From the NCBI RefSeq assembly GCF_000935045.1, contig NZ_JYKS01000001.1:124001-188000 (forward strand): a stretch of DNA of 64,000 bases. Reading direction: 5' to 3'. Within the stretch, counting starts at the first letter, position 1. Each line of letters starts with the position of its first letter. Below are positions 9,505 through 17,558 of the stretch, in pieces. A model generated the notes under the pieces. The model had not been told where the DNA came from, searched no databases, and was given only the letters and a program-made list of their open reading frames with translations. The stretch is from Pseudomonas sp. 10-1B. GTDB taxonomy: Bacteria > Pseudomonadota > Gammaproteobacteria > Pseudomonadales > Pseudomonadaceae. A program made the position numbers and the translations under genes.

Positions 9505-9520
9505 TGGCACGAAGCCTGCT
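9505..9520 (+). promoter_or_regulatory. Sigma-54-type promoter before secretion cluster
   Basis: TGGCACG at 9505-9511 followed by CTGCT at 9516-9520 gives the GG-N10-GC spacing of -24/-12 elements. It matches the consensus TGGCACG-N4-TTGCW at all but one position. It lies 65 nt upstream of the receiver gene that opens the secretion operon. Confidence 0.6.
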
Positions 9521-9584
9521 CAAGCCTGTACAAGGGCGCACTTCGCAGACCGGGTAACCGGGCAGTTCTTGGGAGTCGACCTTG

Positions 9585-10115
9585 GTGAACAGAGTATTGG
9601 TAGTCGATGACGAACAGACTCTTGCGCAGAACCTGCAAGCGTACCTGCAGGCGCAAGGCCTGGAAGTTCATGTTGCCCACGACGGTGCCAGTGGTATCGA
9701 GCAGGCTGAACGCCTGGCACCGCAAGTGATCGTGCTGGATTACCGCTTGCCCGACATGGAGGGGTTTCAGGTTCTGGAGGCCGTACGCAAGAACAGGCAG
9801 TGCCACTTCGTGCTGATTACCGCCCACCCCACCGTCGAGGTGCGTGAGCGGGCCGCCGAACTAGGCGTGAGTCATGTCCTGTTCAAGCCGTTCCCGCTGG
9901 TGGAACTGGCCCGTGCGATCTTCGACCTGATGGGCATCGAGCGCCGGCGCAGGGCCACGGACAACCCGGCTGAAGGGTTCGTCGAACGACGCCAGAACAG
10001 GAACGAATCGTTCCCCCTGCAGTTGTACGATGGTAGCTGGGTCCTGGCCGACCGCCGCCGTAATGGCGCCAAGCCCCCAGAGCCCGACGACGATCAACTG
10101 CTCACAGGGGAATAG
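9585..10115 (+). CDS. Single-domain response regulator heading the secretion operon
   Basis: A receiver domain fills roughly residues 1-120: the acidic pair in VLVVDDEQ, the phospho-acceptor Asp in VLDYRLPD, Thr in LITAHPT and the conserved Lys in FKPFPL. The remaining 55 residues are polar and contain no recognisable DNA-binding, GGDEF or enzymatic domain. GTG at 9585 is preferred over TTG at 9582 because GGGAG at 9571-9575 is correctly spaced. It sits downstream of the sigma-54-type promoter and 60 nt before the ATPase gene, so it may control the secretion machine through protein contact rather than transcription (inference). No cognate kinase is adjacent. Confidence 0.82.
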   Translation: MNRVLVVDDEQTLAQNLQAYLQAQGLEVHVAHDGASGIEQAERLAPQVIVLDYRLPDMEGFQVLEAVRKNRQCHFVLITAHPTVEVRERAAELGVSHVLFKPFPLVELARAIFDLMGIERRRRATDNPAEGFVERRQNRNESFPLQLYDGSWVLADRRRNGAKPPEPDDDQLLTGE

Positions 10116-10175
10116 CGGCGCCCGCACCCCTGGCCGAGCCAGCCTGCGACGCGCCCCTGAGCGGAGTCGCAGGCC

Positions 10176-11972
10176 ATGCCAGAAGCATTCGATGCAACCC
10201 GGGAATCTGCAAAGCCTGCACTGGCCTCTTCGCGGGCATGCCCGCTCCCACAGGAATCCCAGGGTCTTCAGGTTTGCAGCGAACCTGTGGGAGCGGGCTT
10301 GCCCGCGAAGAATCCAGCACCATTGTCAGCCTACCCCCGCGAACTGCTGGCCCAGGCCCGCCTGCAAGCCGGCGACGAACGCCTGCTCAACTGCCTGGAA
10401 CGCCTGGCCTGCGACACAGCTGACACTTTCACCCAGCGCCTGGGCCTGACCCTGCATTACCCAGTGCTGGACAGCCACACCCTGCTGGCCAGCACCCCAC
10501 GCTTCGACAAGGTGGCCCTGGCCCAGTGCATGAAGCGCGAGTTCGTGCTGATCGAGCAGGGCGGCCAGTTGCTGGGCGTTTTCGCCGACCCCTTCGACCT
10601 CGCCCGCCTGGCCTGGATCGACGATGTGCTGCAAGGCGCACCGCTGTACCTGGCCCATGCCGCGGAGCTGGCTACCTTCCTGGCCCGCCACGAAGAAAGC
10701 TTCCATGCCGTCGATGCCCTGGACCATGACCCCGAAGCCAGCAGCGAAAGCGACCCGCTGCAACGTCTGTCGCTGGCCAGCATCAGCGAAGACCAAAGCC
10801 GTGTGGTCAAGCTGGTCAACGCCACCCTGTACGATGCCCTCAAGCTGCACGCCAGCGACATCCACCTGGGCATGACTGGCCAGGGCCTGACCATCAAGTA
10901 CCGCATCGATGGCGTGCTCAACGGCGCCGGCAAGGCCAGCGGCAGCGCCTTCGCCGACCAGGTGATTTCGCGCATCAAGGTCATGGCCGAGCTGGACATC
11001 GGCGAAAAGCGCGTGCCCCAGGACGGCCGCTTCAAGGTCGCCGTGGGCGACCGGCAAATCGACTTCCGGGTGTCGATCATGCCCAGCATCTTCGGCGAGG
11101 ACGCGGTGCTGCGGGTGCTCGACAAGCAGGACTTGTCCGACCGGGTCAGCGGTGTACAGCTGCAGGCACTGGGTTTTGCCGACGAGACCTTGCGCGCGCT
11201 GCGCCGGCTGGCCGCCGAACCCTACGGCATGATCCTGGTCACCGGCCCCACCGGCAGCGGCAAGACCACCACCCTGTACGCCATGATCAGCGAGATCAAC
11301 CATGGCATGGACAAGATCATCACCATCGAAGACCCGGTCGAGTACCAACTGCCCGGCGTGCTGCAGATCCCGGTCAACGAGAAGAAAGGCCTGACCTTCG
11401 CCCGCGGCCTGCGCTCGATCCTGCGCCACGACCCGGACAAGATCCTGGTCGGTGAAATCCGCGACCCCGACACCGCGCAGATCGCCGTGCAGTCGGCGCT
11501 CACCGGCCACCTGGTGTTCACCACCATCCACGCCAACAACGTGTTCGATGTGATCGGCCGCTTCAGCCAGATGCAGGTCGACCCCTACAGCTTTGTCTCC
11601 GCGCTGAACGCGGTGCTGGCCCAGCGCCTGATCCGCCTGGCCTGTCCGCACTGCGCCACACCCTGTGAAGTCGATGACGACACCCTGTATGGCTCGGGCC
11701 TGACCCGTGCCGGCGTGGCCGGCTGGACGTTCGTCCGCGTACAAGGCTGCGGCCAGTGCCGCGGCAGTGGTTACCGCGGCCGCAGCGCCATCGCCGAGCT
11801 GCTGCACCTGGACGACGAGCTGCGGCAGATGATCGTCGAGCGCCGCCCCCTGTCGCAAATCAAGACACTTGCCTGCCAGCGCGGCCTGCGCCTGCTGCGG
11901 GCTTCGGCCCTGGATCTGGTCCGCGATGGCCGCACCACTCTCGAGGAGATCAACCGTGTCACATTCATCTGA
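10176..11972 (+). CDS. gspE: GspE/PilB-type secretion ATPase with REP-encoded N-terminal segment
   Basis: The hexameric cytoplasmic ATPase that powers pseudopilus assembly. Walker A GPTGSGKTT is at about residues 357-365, the Walker B region VGEIRDPD at 425-432, and the zinc-type tetracysteine at C490/C493 and C525/C528 (CPHC, CGQC), as in GspE/PilB. The ATG at 10176 has GGAG at 10163-10166 with ideal spacing. However residues about 17-47 are the in-frame translation of a REP pair, so a TTG at 10323 with a weaker site is an alternative start giving about 549 residues. The last bases overlap the next gene start by 17 nt. Confidence 0.9.
   Translation: MPEAFDATRESAKPALASSRACPLPQESQGLQVCSEPVGAGLPAKNPAPLSAYPRELLAQARLQAGDERLLNCLERLACDTADTFTQRLGLTLHYPVLDSHTLLASTPRFDKVALAQCMKREFVLIEQGGQLLGVFADPFDLARLAWIDDVLQGAPLYLAHAAELATFLARHEESFHAVDALDHDPEASSESDPLQRLSLASISEDQSRVVKLVNATLYDALKLHASDIHLGMTGQGLTIKYRIDGVLNGAGKASGSAFADQVISRIKVMAELDIGEKRVPQDGRFKVAVGDRQIDFRVSIMPSIFGEDAVLRVLDKQDLSDRVSGVQLQALGFADETLRALRRLAAEPYGMILVTGPTGSGKTTTLYAMISEINHGMDKIITIEDPVEYQLPGVLQIPVNEKKGLTFARGLRSILRHDPDKILVGEIRDPDTAQIAVQSALTGHLVFTTIHANNVFDVIGRFSQMQVDPYSFVSALNAVLAQRLIRLACPHCATPCEVDDDTLYGSGLTRAGVAGWTFVRVQGCGQCRGSGYRGRSAIAELLHLDDELRQMIVERRPLSQIKTLACQRGLRLLRASALDLVRDGRTTLEEINRVTFI
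10223..10313. repeat. REP inverted pair inside the gspE reading frame
   Basis: CGCGGGCATGCCCGCTCCCA at about 10231-10250 and its counterpart GGGAGCGGGCTTGCCCGCGA at 10289-10308 face each other. They carry the P. putida REP sequence. The whole element is read without a stop in the ATPase frame. Confidence 0.85.
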
Positions 11973-12735
11973 TCGTTTCTGTGCCGTGCTCGGCGCCGAA
12001 GGTGTCGGCTTGGGTCGCTGGCACGCCAACCACCATCAGTGGCTGGGCAGTCGCGAGTTCACCTGCGACGCCGCCCAACCAGCCTGGGAAGCCGCCGTCG
12101 CTGCGCTGGCCTCGCTGCTGGCCGAGCATGCCGTGCGCGGTGCCCAGTTGCGGGTTCTGCTGTCGGCCCGCTACAGCCGCTTCTGCCTGGTGCCCTGGAG
12201 TGATGCCATTGGCCACCCGCGCGAGCTGGACGCCTATGCCCGGGCCTGCTTCGAAAACCTCTATGGGCAACCGCTGGACGACTGGCGCATCGTGCTGTCG
12301 CCGGAGCCGGCCGGTGCTGCCCGCATCGCCACGGCGCTGCCCGAAGCCCTGTTGCAACGGCTGCAGGCATTGGGCCGGGAAAGCCGCCTGAACCTGCGCT
12401 CGGTGCAGCCGTACCTGATGGCTGCCTACAACCGCTGCTCGGCGCAGCTGCAAGCGGGTGACTTCCTGTTCGTGCTGGCCGAGCCACGGCGCAGCGTGCT
12501 GCTGCTGGCCGCTGGCGGGGCCTGGCAACAAGTGCTGGCGCAAGGCTGCGCCGACAGCGACCAGGCCCTGCAGGCGCTGATCGAGCGCACCAGCGAGCTG
12601 TACGGCGAGCACCTGCCACGGGTCTACCTGCATGCCCCGGGCCGGGGCGACGTAGCGCAAGTGGCAGCGGTACAGCTGTGCCAGCCGGCCAGCGACACCG
12701 ACCCGCTGTGCGCCATGTGGCGGGCGGTGGCCTGA
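11956..12735 (+). CDS. PilM/GspL-like cytoplasmic scaffold, probable
   Basis: The 259-residue product starts at GTG 11956, behind GAGGAG at 11943-11948 inside the end of gspE; the longer open frame upstream is a shadow of gspE. It has no signal peptide or membrane helix. By position (between the ATPase and a PilN-like protein) and predicted soluble alpha/beta character it should be the PilM/cytoplasmic-GspL actin-fold subunit that links the ATPase to the inner-membrane complex. Nucleotide-binding motifs are not evident, so the assignment rests mainly on context. It ends 1 nt before the next ATG. Confidence 0.6.
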   Translation: MSHSSDRFCAVLGAEGVGLGRWHANHHQWLGSREFTCDAAQPAWEAAVAALASLLAEHAVRGAQLRVLLSARYSRFCLVPWSDAIGHPRELDAYARACFENLYGQPLDDWRIVLSPEPAGAARIATALPEALLQRLQALGRESRLNLRSVQPYLMAAYNRCSAQLQAGDFLFVLAEPRRSVLLLAAGGAWQQVLAQGCADSDQALQALIERTSELYGEHLPRVYLHAPGRGDVAQVAAVQLCQPASDTDPLCAMWRAVA

Positions 12736-12736
12736 C

Positions 12737-13279
12737 ATGCGCCGCCTCGAACTGGAGTTCCAGCCCCGGCGCAGCGGCCCGTTGGCCTGGTCGCTGCTGG
12801 CCCTGGGCGGTGCCGTAGTCGCCGGCCTGGTACTGCTGCAGCAAAGCTTGCAGGCCGAGCAGGTCGACCTCGAGGCCCGTGTGCACAACCTGGAGCTGCA
12901 ACTGGGCCGCCGCCCGGCCACCACCGCGCCACAAAACAGTGCCGCCAGCCGCGAGCAGGCCGAGCGCCTGGCGCAGATGCGCAGTGTTTCGCAGCAATTG
13001 CAACGCCCGTGGCAGCAGTTGTTCAGCATGCTCGAAGCGCAGCCGCAGGACGACGTGGCGCTGCTCAGCCTGGCCCCGGACGCGCGCAAAGGCCAGGTCC
13101 GCATCGCCGCCGAGGCGCGCAACCTGGAAGCGATGCTGCAGTACCACCAGCGCCTGGACGCCAGCGATGAACTCAGCGATGTGTCGCTGCTCAACCACGA
13201 GGTGTTGGCCGCGCAGCCCGAGCGTCCGGTGCGTTTCACCCTTACCGCCACCTGGGAGACCGGCCATGCGCGCCCTTGA
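12737..13279 (+). CDS. PilN-like inner-membrane assembly protein
   Basis: 180 residues: a short cytoplasmic N-terminus (MRRLELEFQP), one transmembrane helix at about residues 17-37, a coiled-coil stretch (LQAEQVDLEARVHNLELQL) and a small periplasmic ferredoxin-like domain. This is the architecture of PilN and of the membrane half of GspL. It lies between the PilM-like and PilO-like genes with one nucleotide or less between them. The predicted role is to bridge the cytoplasmic scaffold to the periplasmic secretin ring. Confidence 0.7.
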   Translation: MRRLELEFQPRRSGPLAWSLLALGGAVVAGLVLLQQSLQAEQVDLEARVHNLELQLGRRPATTAPQNSAASREQAERLAQMRSVSQQLQRPWQQLFSMLEAQPQDDVALLSLAPDARKGQVRIAAEARNLEAMLQYHQRLDASDELSDVSLLNHEVLAAQPERPVRFTLTATWETGHARP

Positions 13280-13829
13280 ATCGCTCAATAGCCTGATTCT
13301 CCAGGAACGCCTGCGCCGCGTCGGGCCGGTTGGCCTGGCTGCGGTTGCCGCAGGTCTGCTGGCCATTGGCGTGGTGTGCGCCGGGGTACTGCCGCAGTGG
13401 CAGAGCGTGCGCGAACTGCGTGCCGCCGAAGCGGACGCCAGCGTGCAGCTCGAGCGGGTCAAGCGTGGCGAGCTGAAGATCGCCATCAAGCCCGAGCAGC
13501 AGGCCCTCGACAGCCTGCGCCAGCAACTGCCGGGGCAGCCCCAGGCCAGCGAGCTGATCGAGCGGCTGTACCGCCTGGCCAGCGCCGAGCGCATCAGCCT
13601 GGCCCGTGGTGAATACGCCTTGGGTATCGACCCCAAGACGCAACTGGCGCGCTACCAGATCGTGCTGCCGGTGCGCGGCAGCTATCCGCAGATTCGCGGC
13701 TTCCTCAAGGGCCTGCTCAAGCAACTGCCGACCCTGGTGCTGGAAGACCTGGAACTGCAACGCAAACGCATCGGCGACAGCGAGCTCAATGCCCGCCTGC
13801 GCATGACCCTTTACCTGTCGAGGTCGTGA
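13266..13829 (+). CDS. PilO/GspM-like inner-membrane assembly protein
   Basis: The start ATG at 13266 overlaps the end of the PilN-like gene by 14 nt; upstream in-frame sequence is a shadow. The 187-residue protein has a cytoplasmic leader, a transmembrane segment at about residues 21-42 (VGLAAVAAGLLAIGVV), a coiled coil (LRAAEADASVQLERVKRGE) and a C-terminal ferredoxin-like fold (YQIVLPVRGSYPQIRGFL), which is typical of PilO. It should dimerise with the PilN-like protein in the periplasm. Confidence 0.75.
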   Translation: MRALESLNSLILQERLRRVGPVGLAAVAAGLLAIGVVCAGVLPQWQSVRELRAAEADASVQLERVKRGELKIAIKPEQQALDSLRQQLPGQPQASELIERLYRLASAERISLARGEYALGIDPKTQLARYQIVLPVRGSYPQIRGFLKGLLKQLPTLVLEDLELQRKRIGDSELNARLRMTLYLSRS

Positions 13830-14338
13830 TGAACACACAACGTGCAGTGATCTGGGTCGGGTTTTTGGGCGTGAGTGCGGCGCTGGCCTGGGCACCGGGG
13901 CATTGGTTTGGCCAGGAAGACGGCGTCGCGGCCTTCGCGGGCTTGCCCGCTCCCACAGGTGCAGCGGACACCGTCAAATCTGTGGGAGCGGGCAAGCCCG
14001 CGAATCGGGCAGAACAGGCCTCCAAAAATCTCTTCCCTACCCAGCAATGGAGCAAACCCAAAGCCCTGGCCACTGTCACCGAACAGCCCGTGATCGCCGC
14101 CCCGGTGGCAGCCCCGGCCCCAACTGCCCCCGAACTGCCATTCCAGTTCATCGGCCGCATGGGCGAGCGCGACGACCTGCAGGTGTTCCTGCAGAGTGGC
14201 GAAAAGCTCTACGTCGTGCGTCAGGGCGACGTGATCGAAGACACCTATCGCCTCGACCGGGTATCGGCCAGCGAACTGAACCTGGTCTACCTGCCTTTGC
14301 ATCAGTCCCAGACCTTGACTGTAGGGAGCGCACCATGA
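13829..14338 (+). CDS. PilP/GspC-like periplasmic linker protein
   Basis: ATG 13829 overlaps the previous stop by one base (TGATG). 169 residues: an N-terminal membrane anchor, a linker whose first half is an in-frame translated REP pair (about residues 34-61), a proline/alanine-rich stretch, and a C-terminal beta domain with PFQFIGRMGERDDLQVFL and VVRQGDVIEDTYRLDRVS. That domain matches the HR/PilP fold that contacts the secretin N-domains. The REP-derived linker is unlike anything expected for this family and could only be tolerated in a disordered region. Confidence 0.75.
   Translation: MNTQRAVIWVGFLGVSAALAWAPGHWFGQEDGVAAFAGLPAPTGAADTVKSVGAGKPANRAEQASKNLFPTQQWSKPKALATVTEQPVIAAPVAAPAPTAPELPFQFIGRMGERDDLQVFLQSGEKLYVVRQGDVIEDTYRLDRVSASELNLVYLPLHQSQTLTVGSAP
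13930..14010. repeat. REP inverted pair inside the PilP/GspC-like gene
   Basis: GCCTTCGCGGGCTTGCCCGC begins near 13931 and GTGGGAGCGGGCAAGCCCGC begins at about 13982. They are inverted copies of the same element, and the pair is read through without a stop inside a clearly functional coding frame. Confidence 0.85.
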
Positions 14339-16200
14339 AGTCGTCGAAGCTGTGCAAGCCTGCTCCGTTCCTGCTCGTGGCGCTGTGCGTGGCCATTGCC
14401 GGCTGCGGTTCCAGCGCGGTACGCAAGGACAGCGACCAACTGATGAAAGAAGGCCAGTACGAAGCCGGCATCGCCCGCCTGGAAGAAGCCCTGCGTGACA
14501 AGCCACGCGACACCGAGCTGAACATCGCCCTGGCCCACAGCCGCCAGGCCGCGGTCGAGGCGCTGCTGACCCAGGCCGATGCCGACCGCATCCGTCACGA
14601 TTTCGCCGGCGCCCGCATGGGCTATGGCCGGGTGCTGACCCTGGAGCCGAACAACCGCCGCGCCCAGGAAGGCATCCGCCAGCTGGAGCTGATTCGCACC
14701 CTCGACGAGCGCGTGGCCCTGGGCCAGGCAGCGTTGCGCCAGGGCGACTTGTTCGGCGCCGAGCGCTACATGCGCGAAGTGCTGCGCCTGGACCCGCAAA
14801 ACCAGAAAGGCATCGCCCTGCGCAGCGATATCGAGAACGTGCAGGCGCGCACCGCGCAGCCGTTCCCGCAGTTGCGCAGCAAGCTGGAGCGGCCGGTGAC
14901 CCTGGAGTTCCGCGATGCCAACCTGAAGACCATCTTCGAGGTGCTGTCCCAGGTCGCCGGCATCAACTTCATTTTCGACAAGGACATGCGCCCGGACATG
15001 AAGGCCACCATCTTCGTGCGCGAGGTGCGTATCGAGGACGCGGTGGCGCTGTTGCTGGAGCAGAACCAGCTGCGCCAGAAGATCGTCAACGACAACACCC
15101 TGATGGTCTACCCCGACTCGCCGCAGAAGACCAAGGACTACCAGGAACTGGTCATGCGTACCTTCTACCTGACCAGCATCGATGCCAACACCGCACTGAA
15201 CATGGTCAAGACCATGCTCAAGACCCGCGATGTGTTCGTCGACGAGCGCCTCAACACCCTGACCATGCGCGACACCCCCGATGCCGTGCGCATGGCCGAG
15301 AAACTGTTGCAGTCGCAGGACCAGTCCAACCCGGAAGTGGTGCTGGAAGTGGAGGTGATGGAAGTGGCCACCTCGCGCATCCTCGACCTTGGCCTGCAAT
15401 GGCCCAATACCTTTGGCGTGTTGACCTCCGATGGCAAGCCGGTGAGCGTGCTCGACCAGCTGCGCGGCATCAACTCCAGCCGCATCAGCATCTCGCCGTC
15501 ACCGCAGGCGAAGATCAACGCCCAGGACAAGGACATCAACACCCTCGCCAGCCCGGTGATCCGCGTCAGCAACCGGGAGCAGGCGCGCATCCACATCGGC
15601 CAGCGGGTGCCGATCATCAGCGCCACTTCGGTGCCGTCCACCCAAGGCCCGGTGATCACCGAAAGCGTCACCTACCTGGACGTGGGCCTGAAGCTTGAAG
15701 TGCAGCCTACCGTGCACCTGAACAACGAAGTGGCGATCAAGGTGGCCCTGGAAGTGAGCAACGCCACCCCGCTGGAAGCCACCCGCCAGGGCACCATCCC
15801 GGTCCAGGTCGACACCCGCAACGCCCAGACCAGCCTGCGCCTGCACGATGGCGAAACCCAGGTGCTGGCCGGGCTGGTGCGCAACGACCACAACGCCAGC
15901 GGCAACAAGATCCCCGGCCTTGGCGACATCCCTGGCCTGGGCCGGCTGTTCGGCAGCAACAAGAACGACATGAGCAAGTCGGAGCTGGTGCTGGCGATCA
16001 CCCCGCGCATCGTGCGTAACCTGCCGTACCAGAGCCCGTCGGACATGGAGTTCGCCACCGGTACCGAGTCGGCCATGCAGGTACGCCAGATGGCGCCGCT
16101 GCCGCCGCTCGATGTACCCGGCAATGCGCCGACCACCGACGCGCCTGTAGTGGAAAGCCAGATGGCGATCGCCCCGCTCAAAGGGAGCCCACAGCCATGA
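14335..16200 (+). CDS. gspD: Lipoprotein secretin with N-terminal TPR region
   Basis: The outer-membrane channel of the machine. ATG 14335 has GGGAG upstream; the in-frame sequence before it is a shadow of the PilP-like gene. 621 residues: a lipoprotein signal ending in a lipobox (AIAGCGSS, Cys near residue 24), a TPR-like region to about residue 170 (EALRDKPRDTELNIALAHS, GAERYMREVLRLDPQN), an STN-type N0 domain (VTLEFRDANLKTIFEVLSQ), N1 domains and the secretin pore with the VPIISAT and IPGLGDIPGLGRLF signatures. Built-in lipidation and TPRs suggest it needs no separate pilotin. It overlaps the first pseudopilin gene by ATGA. Confidence 0.92.
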   Translation: MKSSKLCKPAPFLLVALCVAIAGCGSSAVRKDSDQLMKEGQYEAGIARLEEALRDKPRDTELNIALAHSRQAAVEALLTQADADRIRHDFAGARMGYGRVLTLEPNNRRAQEGIRQLELIRTLDERVALGQAALRQGDLFGAERYMREVLRLDPQNQKGIALRSDIENVQARTAQPFPQLRSKLERPVTLEFRDANLKTIFEVLSQVAGINFIFDKDMRPDMKATIFVREVRIEDAVALLLEQNQLRQKIVNDNTLMVYPDSPQKTKDYQELVMRTFYLTSIDANTALNMVKTMLKTRDVFVDERLNTLTMRDTPDAVRMAEKLLQSQDQSNPEVVLEVEVMEVATSRILDLGLQWPNTFGVLTSDGKPVSVLDQLRGINSSRISISPSPQAKINAQDKDINTLASPVIRVSNREQARIHIGQRVPIISATSVPSTQGPVITESVTYLDVGLKLEVQPTVHLNNEVAIKVALEVSNATPLEATRQGTIPVQVDTRNAQTSLRLHDGETQVLAGLVRNDHNASGNKIPGLGDIPGLGRLFGSNKNDMSKSELVLAITPRIVRNLPYQSPSDMEFATGTESAMQVRQMAPLPPLDVPGNAPTTDAPVVESQMAIAPLKGSPQP

Positions 16201-16676
16201 AACGGCCACGCCGCATGCAGGGCTTCAGCCTGATCGAAGTGGTGCTGACCCTGGCACTGCTCGGGCTGCTCGCCAGCATGGCCGCGCCGCTGACCGAAAC
16301 CGTGGTGCGCCGCGGCAAGGAGCAGCAGCTGCGCGAGGCGCTGTACCAGATTCGCGATGCCATCGACGCCTACAAGCGGGCGTTCGACGCCGGCTACATC
16401 GAGAAGCGTGTGGACGCCAGTGGCTACCCGCCGAACCTGCAAGTGTTGGTCGACGGCGTGCGCGATGTGCGCAGTGTCAAGGGCGCCAAATTCTACTTCC
16501 TGCGGCGCATCCCGCACGACCCGCTGCTGGCGCAGAAAGGTGACGACGCCGGTGGCTGGGGCCTGCGCGCCTACGACAGCAGCCCCGACAGCCCGCGCGA
16601 AGGCGAAGACGTGTTCGACGTGTATTCCAAGGCCCGCGGCAAAGGCCTCAACAACATCCCTTATGGGCAATGGTGA
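16197..16676 (+). CDS. GspG-like major pseudopilin, first
   Basis: A type IV prepilin signal, a basic leader then G followed by FSLIEVVLTLALLGLL with Glu at mature position 5, identifies a class III signal peptide that would be cut by a prepilin peptidase encoded elsewhere. The 159-residue protein continues into a GspG-type C-terminus (IPHDPLLA, GGWGLRAYDSSPDSPREG, DVFDVYSKARGKG). It overlaps the secretin gene by 4 nt. Confidence 0.88.
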   Translation: MKRPRRMQGFSLIEVVLTLALLGLLASMAAPLTETVVRRGKEQQLREALYQIRDAIDAYKRAFDAGYIEKRVDASGYPPNLQVLVDGVRDVRSVKGAKFYFLRRIPHDPLLAQKGDDAGGWGLRAYDSSPDSPREGEDVFDVYSKARGKGLNNIPYGQW

Positions 16677-16681
16677 CAGCC

Positions 16682-17056
16682 ATGAAACGCAGCAAAGGCT
16701 TCACCCTGATCGAATTGTTGGTGGTGATGGCGATCATCGCCACGCTGCTGACCATCGCCATGCCGCGCTACTTCAACAGCCTGGAAAGCTCCCGCGAAGC
16801 CACCCTGCGCCAAAGCCTGGCGGTGCTGCGCGAGGCGCTGGACCACTACTACGGCGACACCGGCCACTACCCGGACTCGCTGGAGCAACTGGTGGAGCAG
16901 CGCTACCTGCGCAACACCCCGGTCGACCCGATTACCGAGCGCAGCGATGCCTGGCAACTGGTGCCGCCGCCTGAAGGCGTGGCCGGCGGTGTGGCTGATA
17001 TCAAGAGCGGTGCCACAGGGAGGGCGCGTGATGGCAGTCTCTTCGCTGAATGGTAA
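16682..17056 (+). CDS. GspG-like pseudopilin, second
   Basis: MKRSKG then FTLIELLVVMAIIATLL is a textbook prepilin leader and N-terminal helix with Glu at position 5. ATG 16682 is chosen because it gives a six-residue leader; ATG 16670 is in frame and overlaps the previous gene. The 124-residue product has a short globular head (HYYGDTGHYPDSLEQLVEQ, RNTPVDPITERSDAWQLV), as expected for a pseudopilus subunit. Confidence 0.85.
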   Translation: MKRSKGFTLIELLVVMAIIATLLTIAMPRYFNSLESSREATLRQSLAVLREALDHYYGDTGHYPDSLEQLVEQRYLRNTPVDPITERSDAWQLVPPPEGVAGGVADIKSGATGRARDGSLFAEW

Positions 17057-17558
17057 GGCCAACGGCGGCTTCACCTACCTTGGCGTGTTGCTGCTGATTG
17101 CGGTCAGCAGCGTGGCCCTGGCCGCCACCGGAACGATCTGGGCCAGTGCCGCCCAGCGTGACCGCGAGCGCCAGCTGCTGTGGGTAGGCAGCCAGTACGC
17201 CCAGGCGCTGCGCAGCTACTACCGCGCATCCCCTGGGTTGGCCCAGTACCCGCAGGACCTGGCCGACCTGCTGCAGGACAACCGCTTCCCGCAGGCCAAG
17301 CGGCATATTCGCCGGCTCTACCCCGACCCTGTCAGTAACAGCGACGAGTGGGGCCTGCTGCGTTCGATCGACGGCCGCATCACCGGGGTGTACAGCCGCT
17401 CGGACGCCACCCCGTTCAAGCGCAGCGGCTTCAGCGCCGAATGGAGCGGTTTCGAAGGGTTGGAGCACTACAGCGATTGGCAATTCGTCGCCGAGCAGGC
17501 TTTCAGCGAAAGCGCTGGCGGCGTGCAGACCCATGCCGGGTCAGGAGACATGCCATGA
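17031..17558 (+). CDS. Pseudopilin-like protein lacking Glu5, third
   Basis: ATG 17031 follows AGGGAGGG at 17017-17024 and overlaps the previous gene by 26 nt. 175 residues: a leader of about 14 residues ending GG, then FTYLGVLLLIAVSSVALA. Mature position 5 is Gly rather than Glu, a property seen in minor tip pseudopilins such as GspK. The C-terminal half (YPQDLADLLQDNRFPQAKRH, DPVSNSDEWGLLRSIDG, SDWQFVAEQAF) resembles small GspG-like heads. It could be the tip subunit. It runs by ATGA into csgE, which ties the pilus-like machine to the curli export genes. Confidence 0.75.
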   Translation: MAVSSLNGKANGGFTYLGVLLLIAVSSVALAATGTIWASAAQRDRERQLLWVGSQYAQALRSYYRASPGLAQYPQDLADLLQDNRFPQAKRHIRRLYPDPVSNSDEWGLLRSIDGRITGVYSRSDATPFKRSGFSAEWSGFEGLEHYSDWQFVAEQAFSESAGGVQTHAGSGDMP

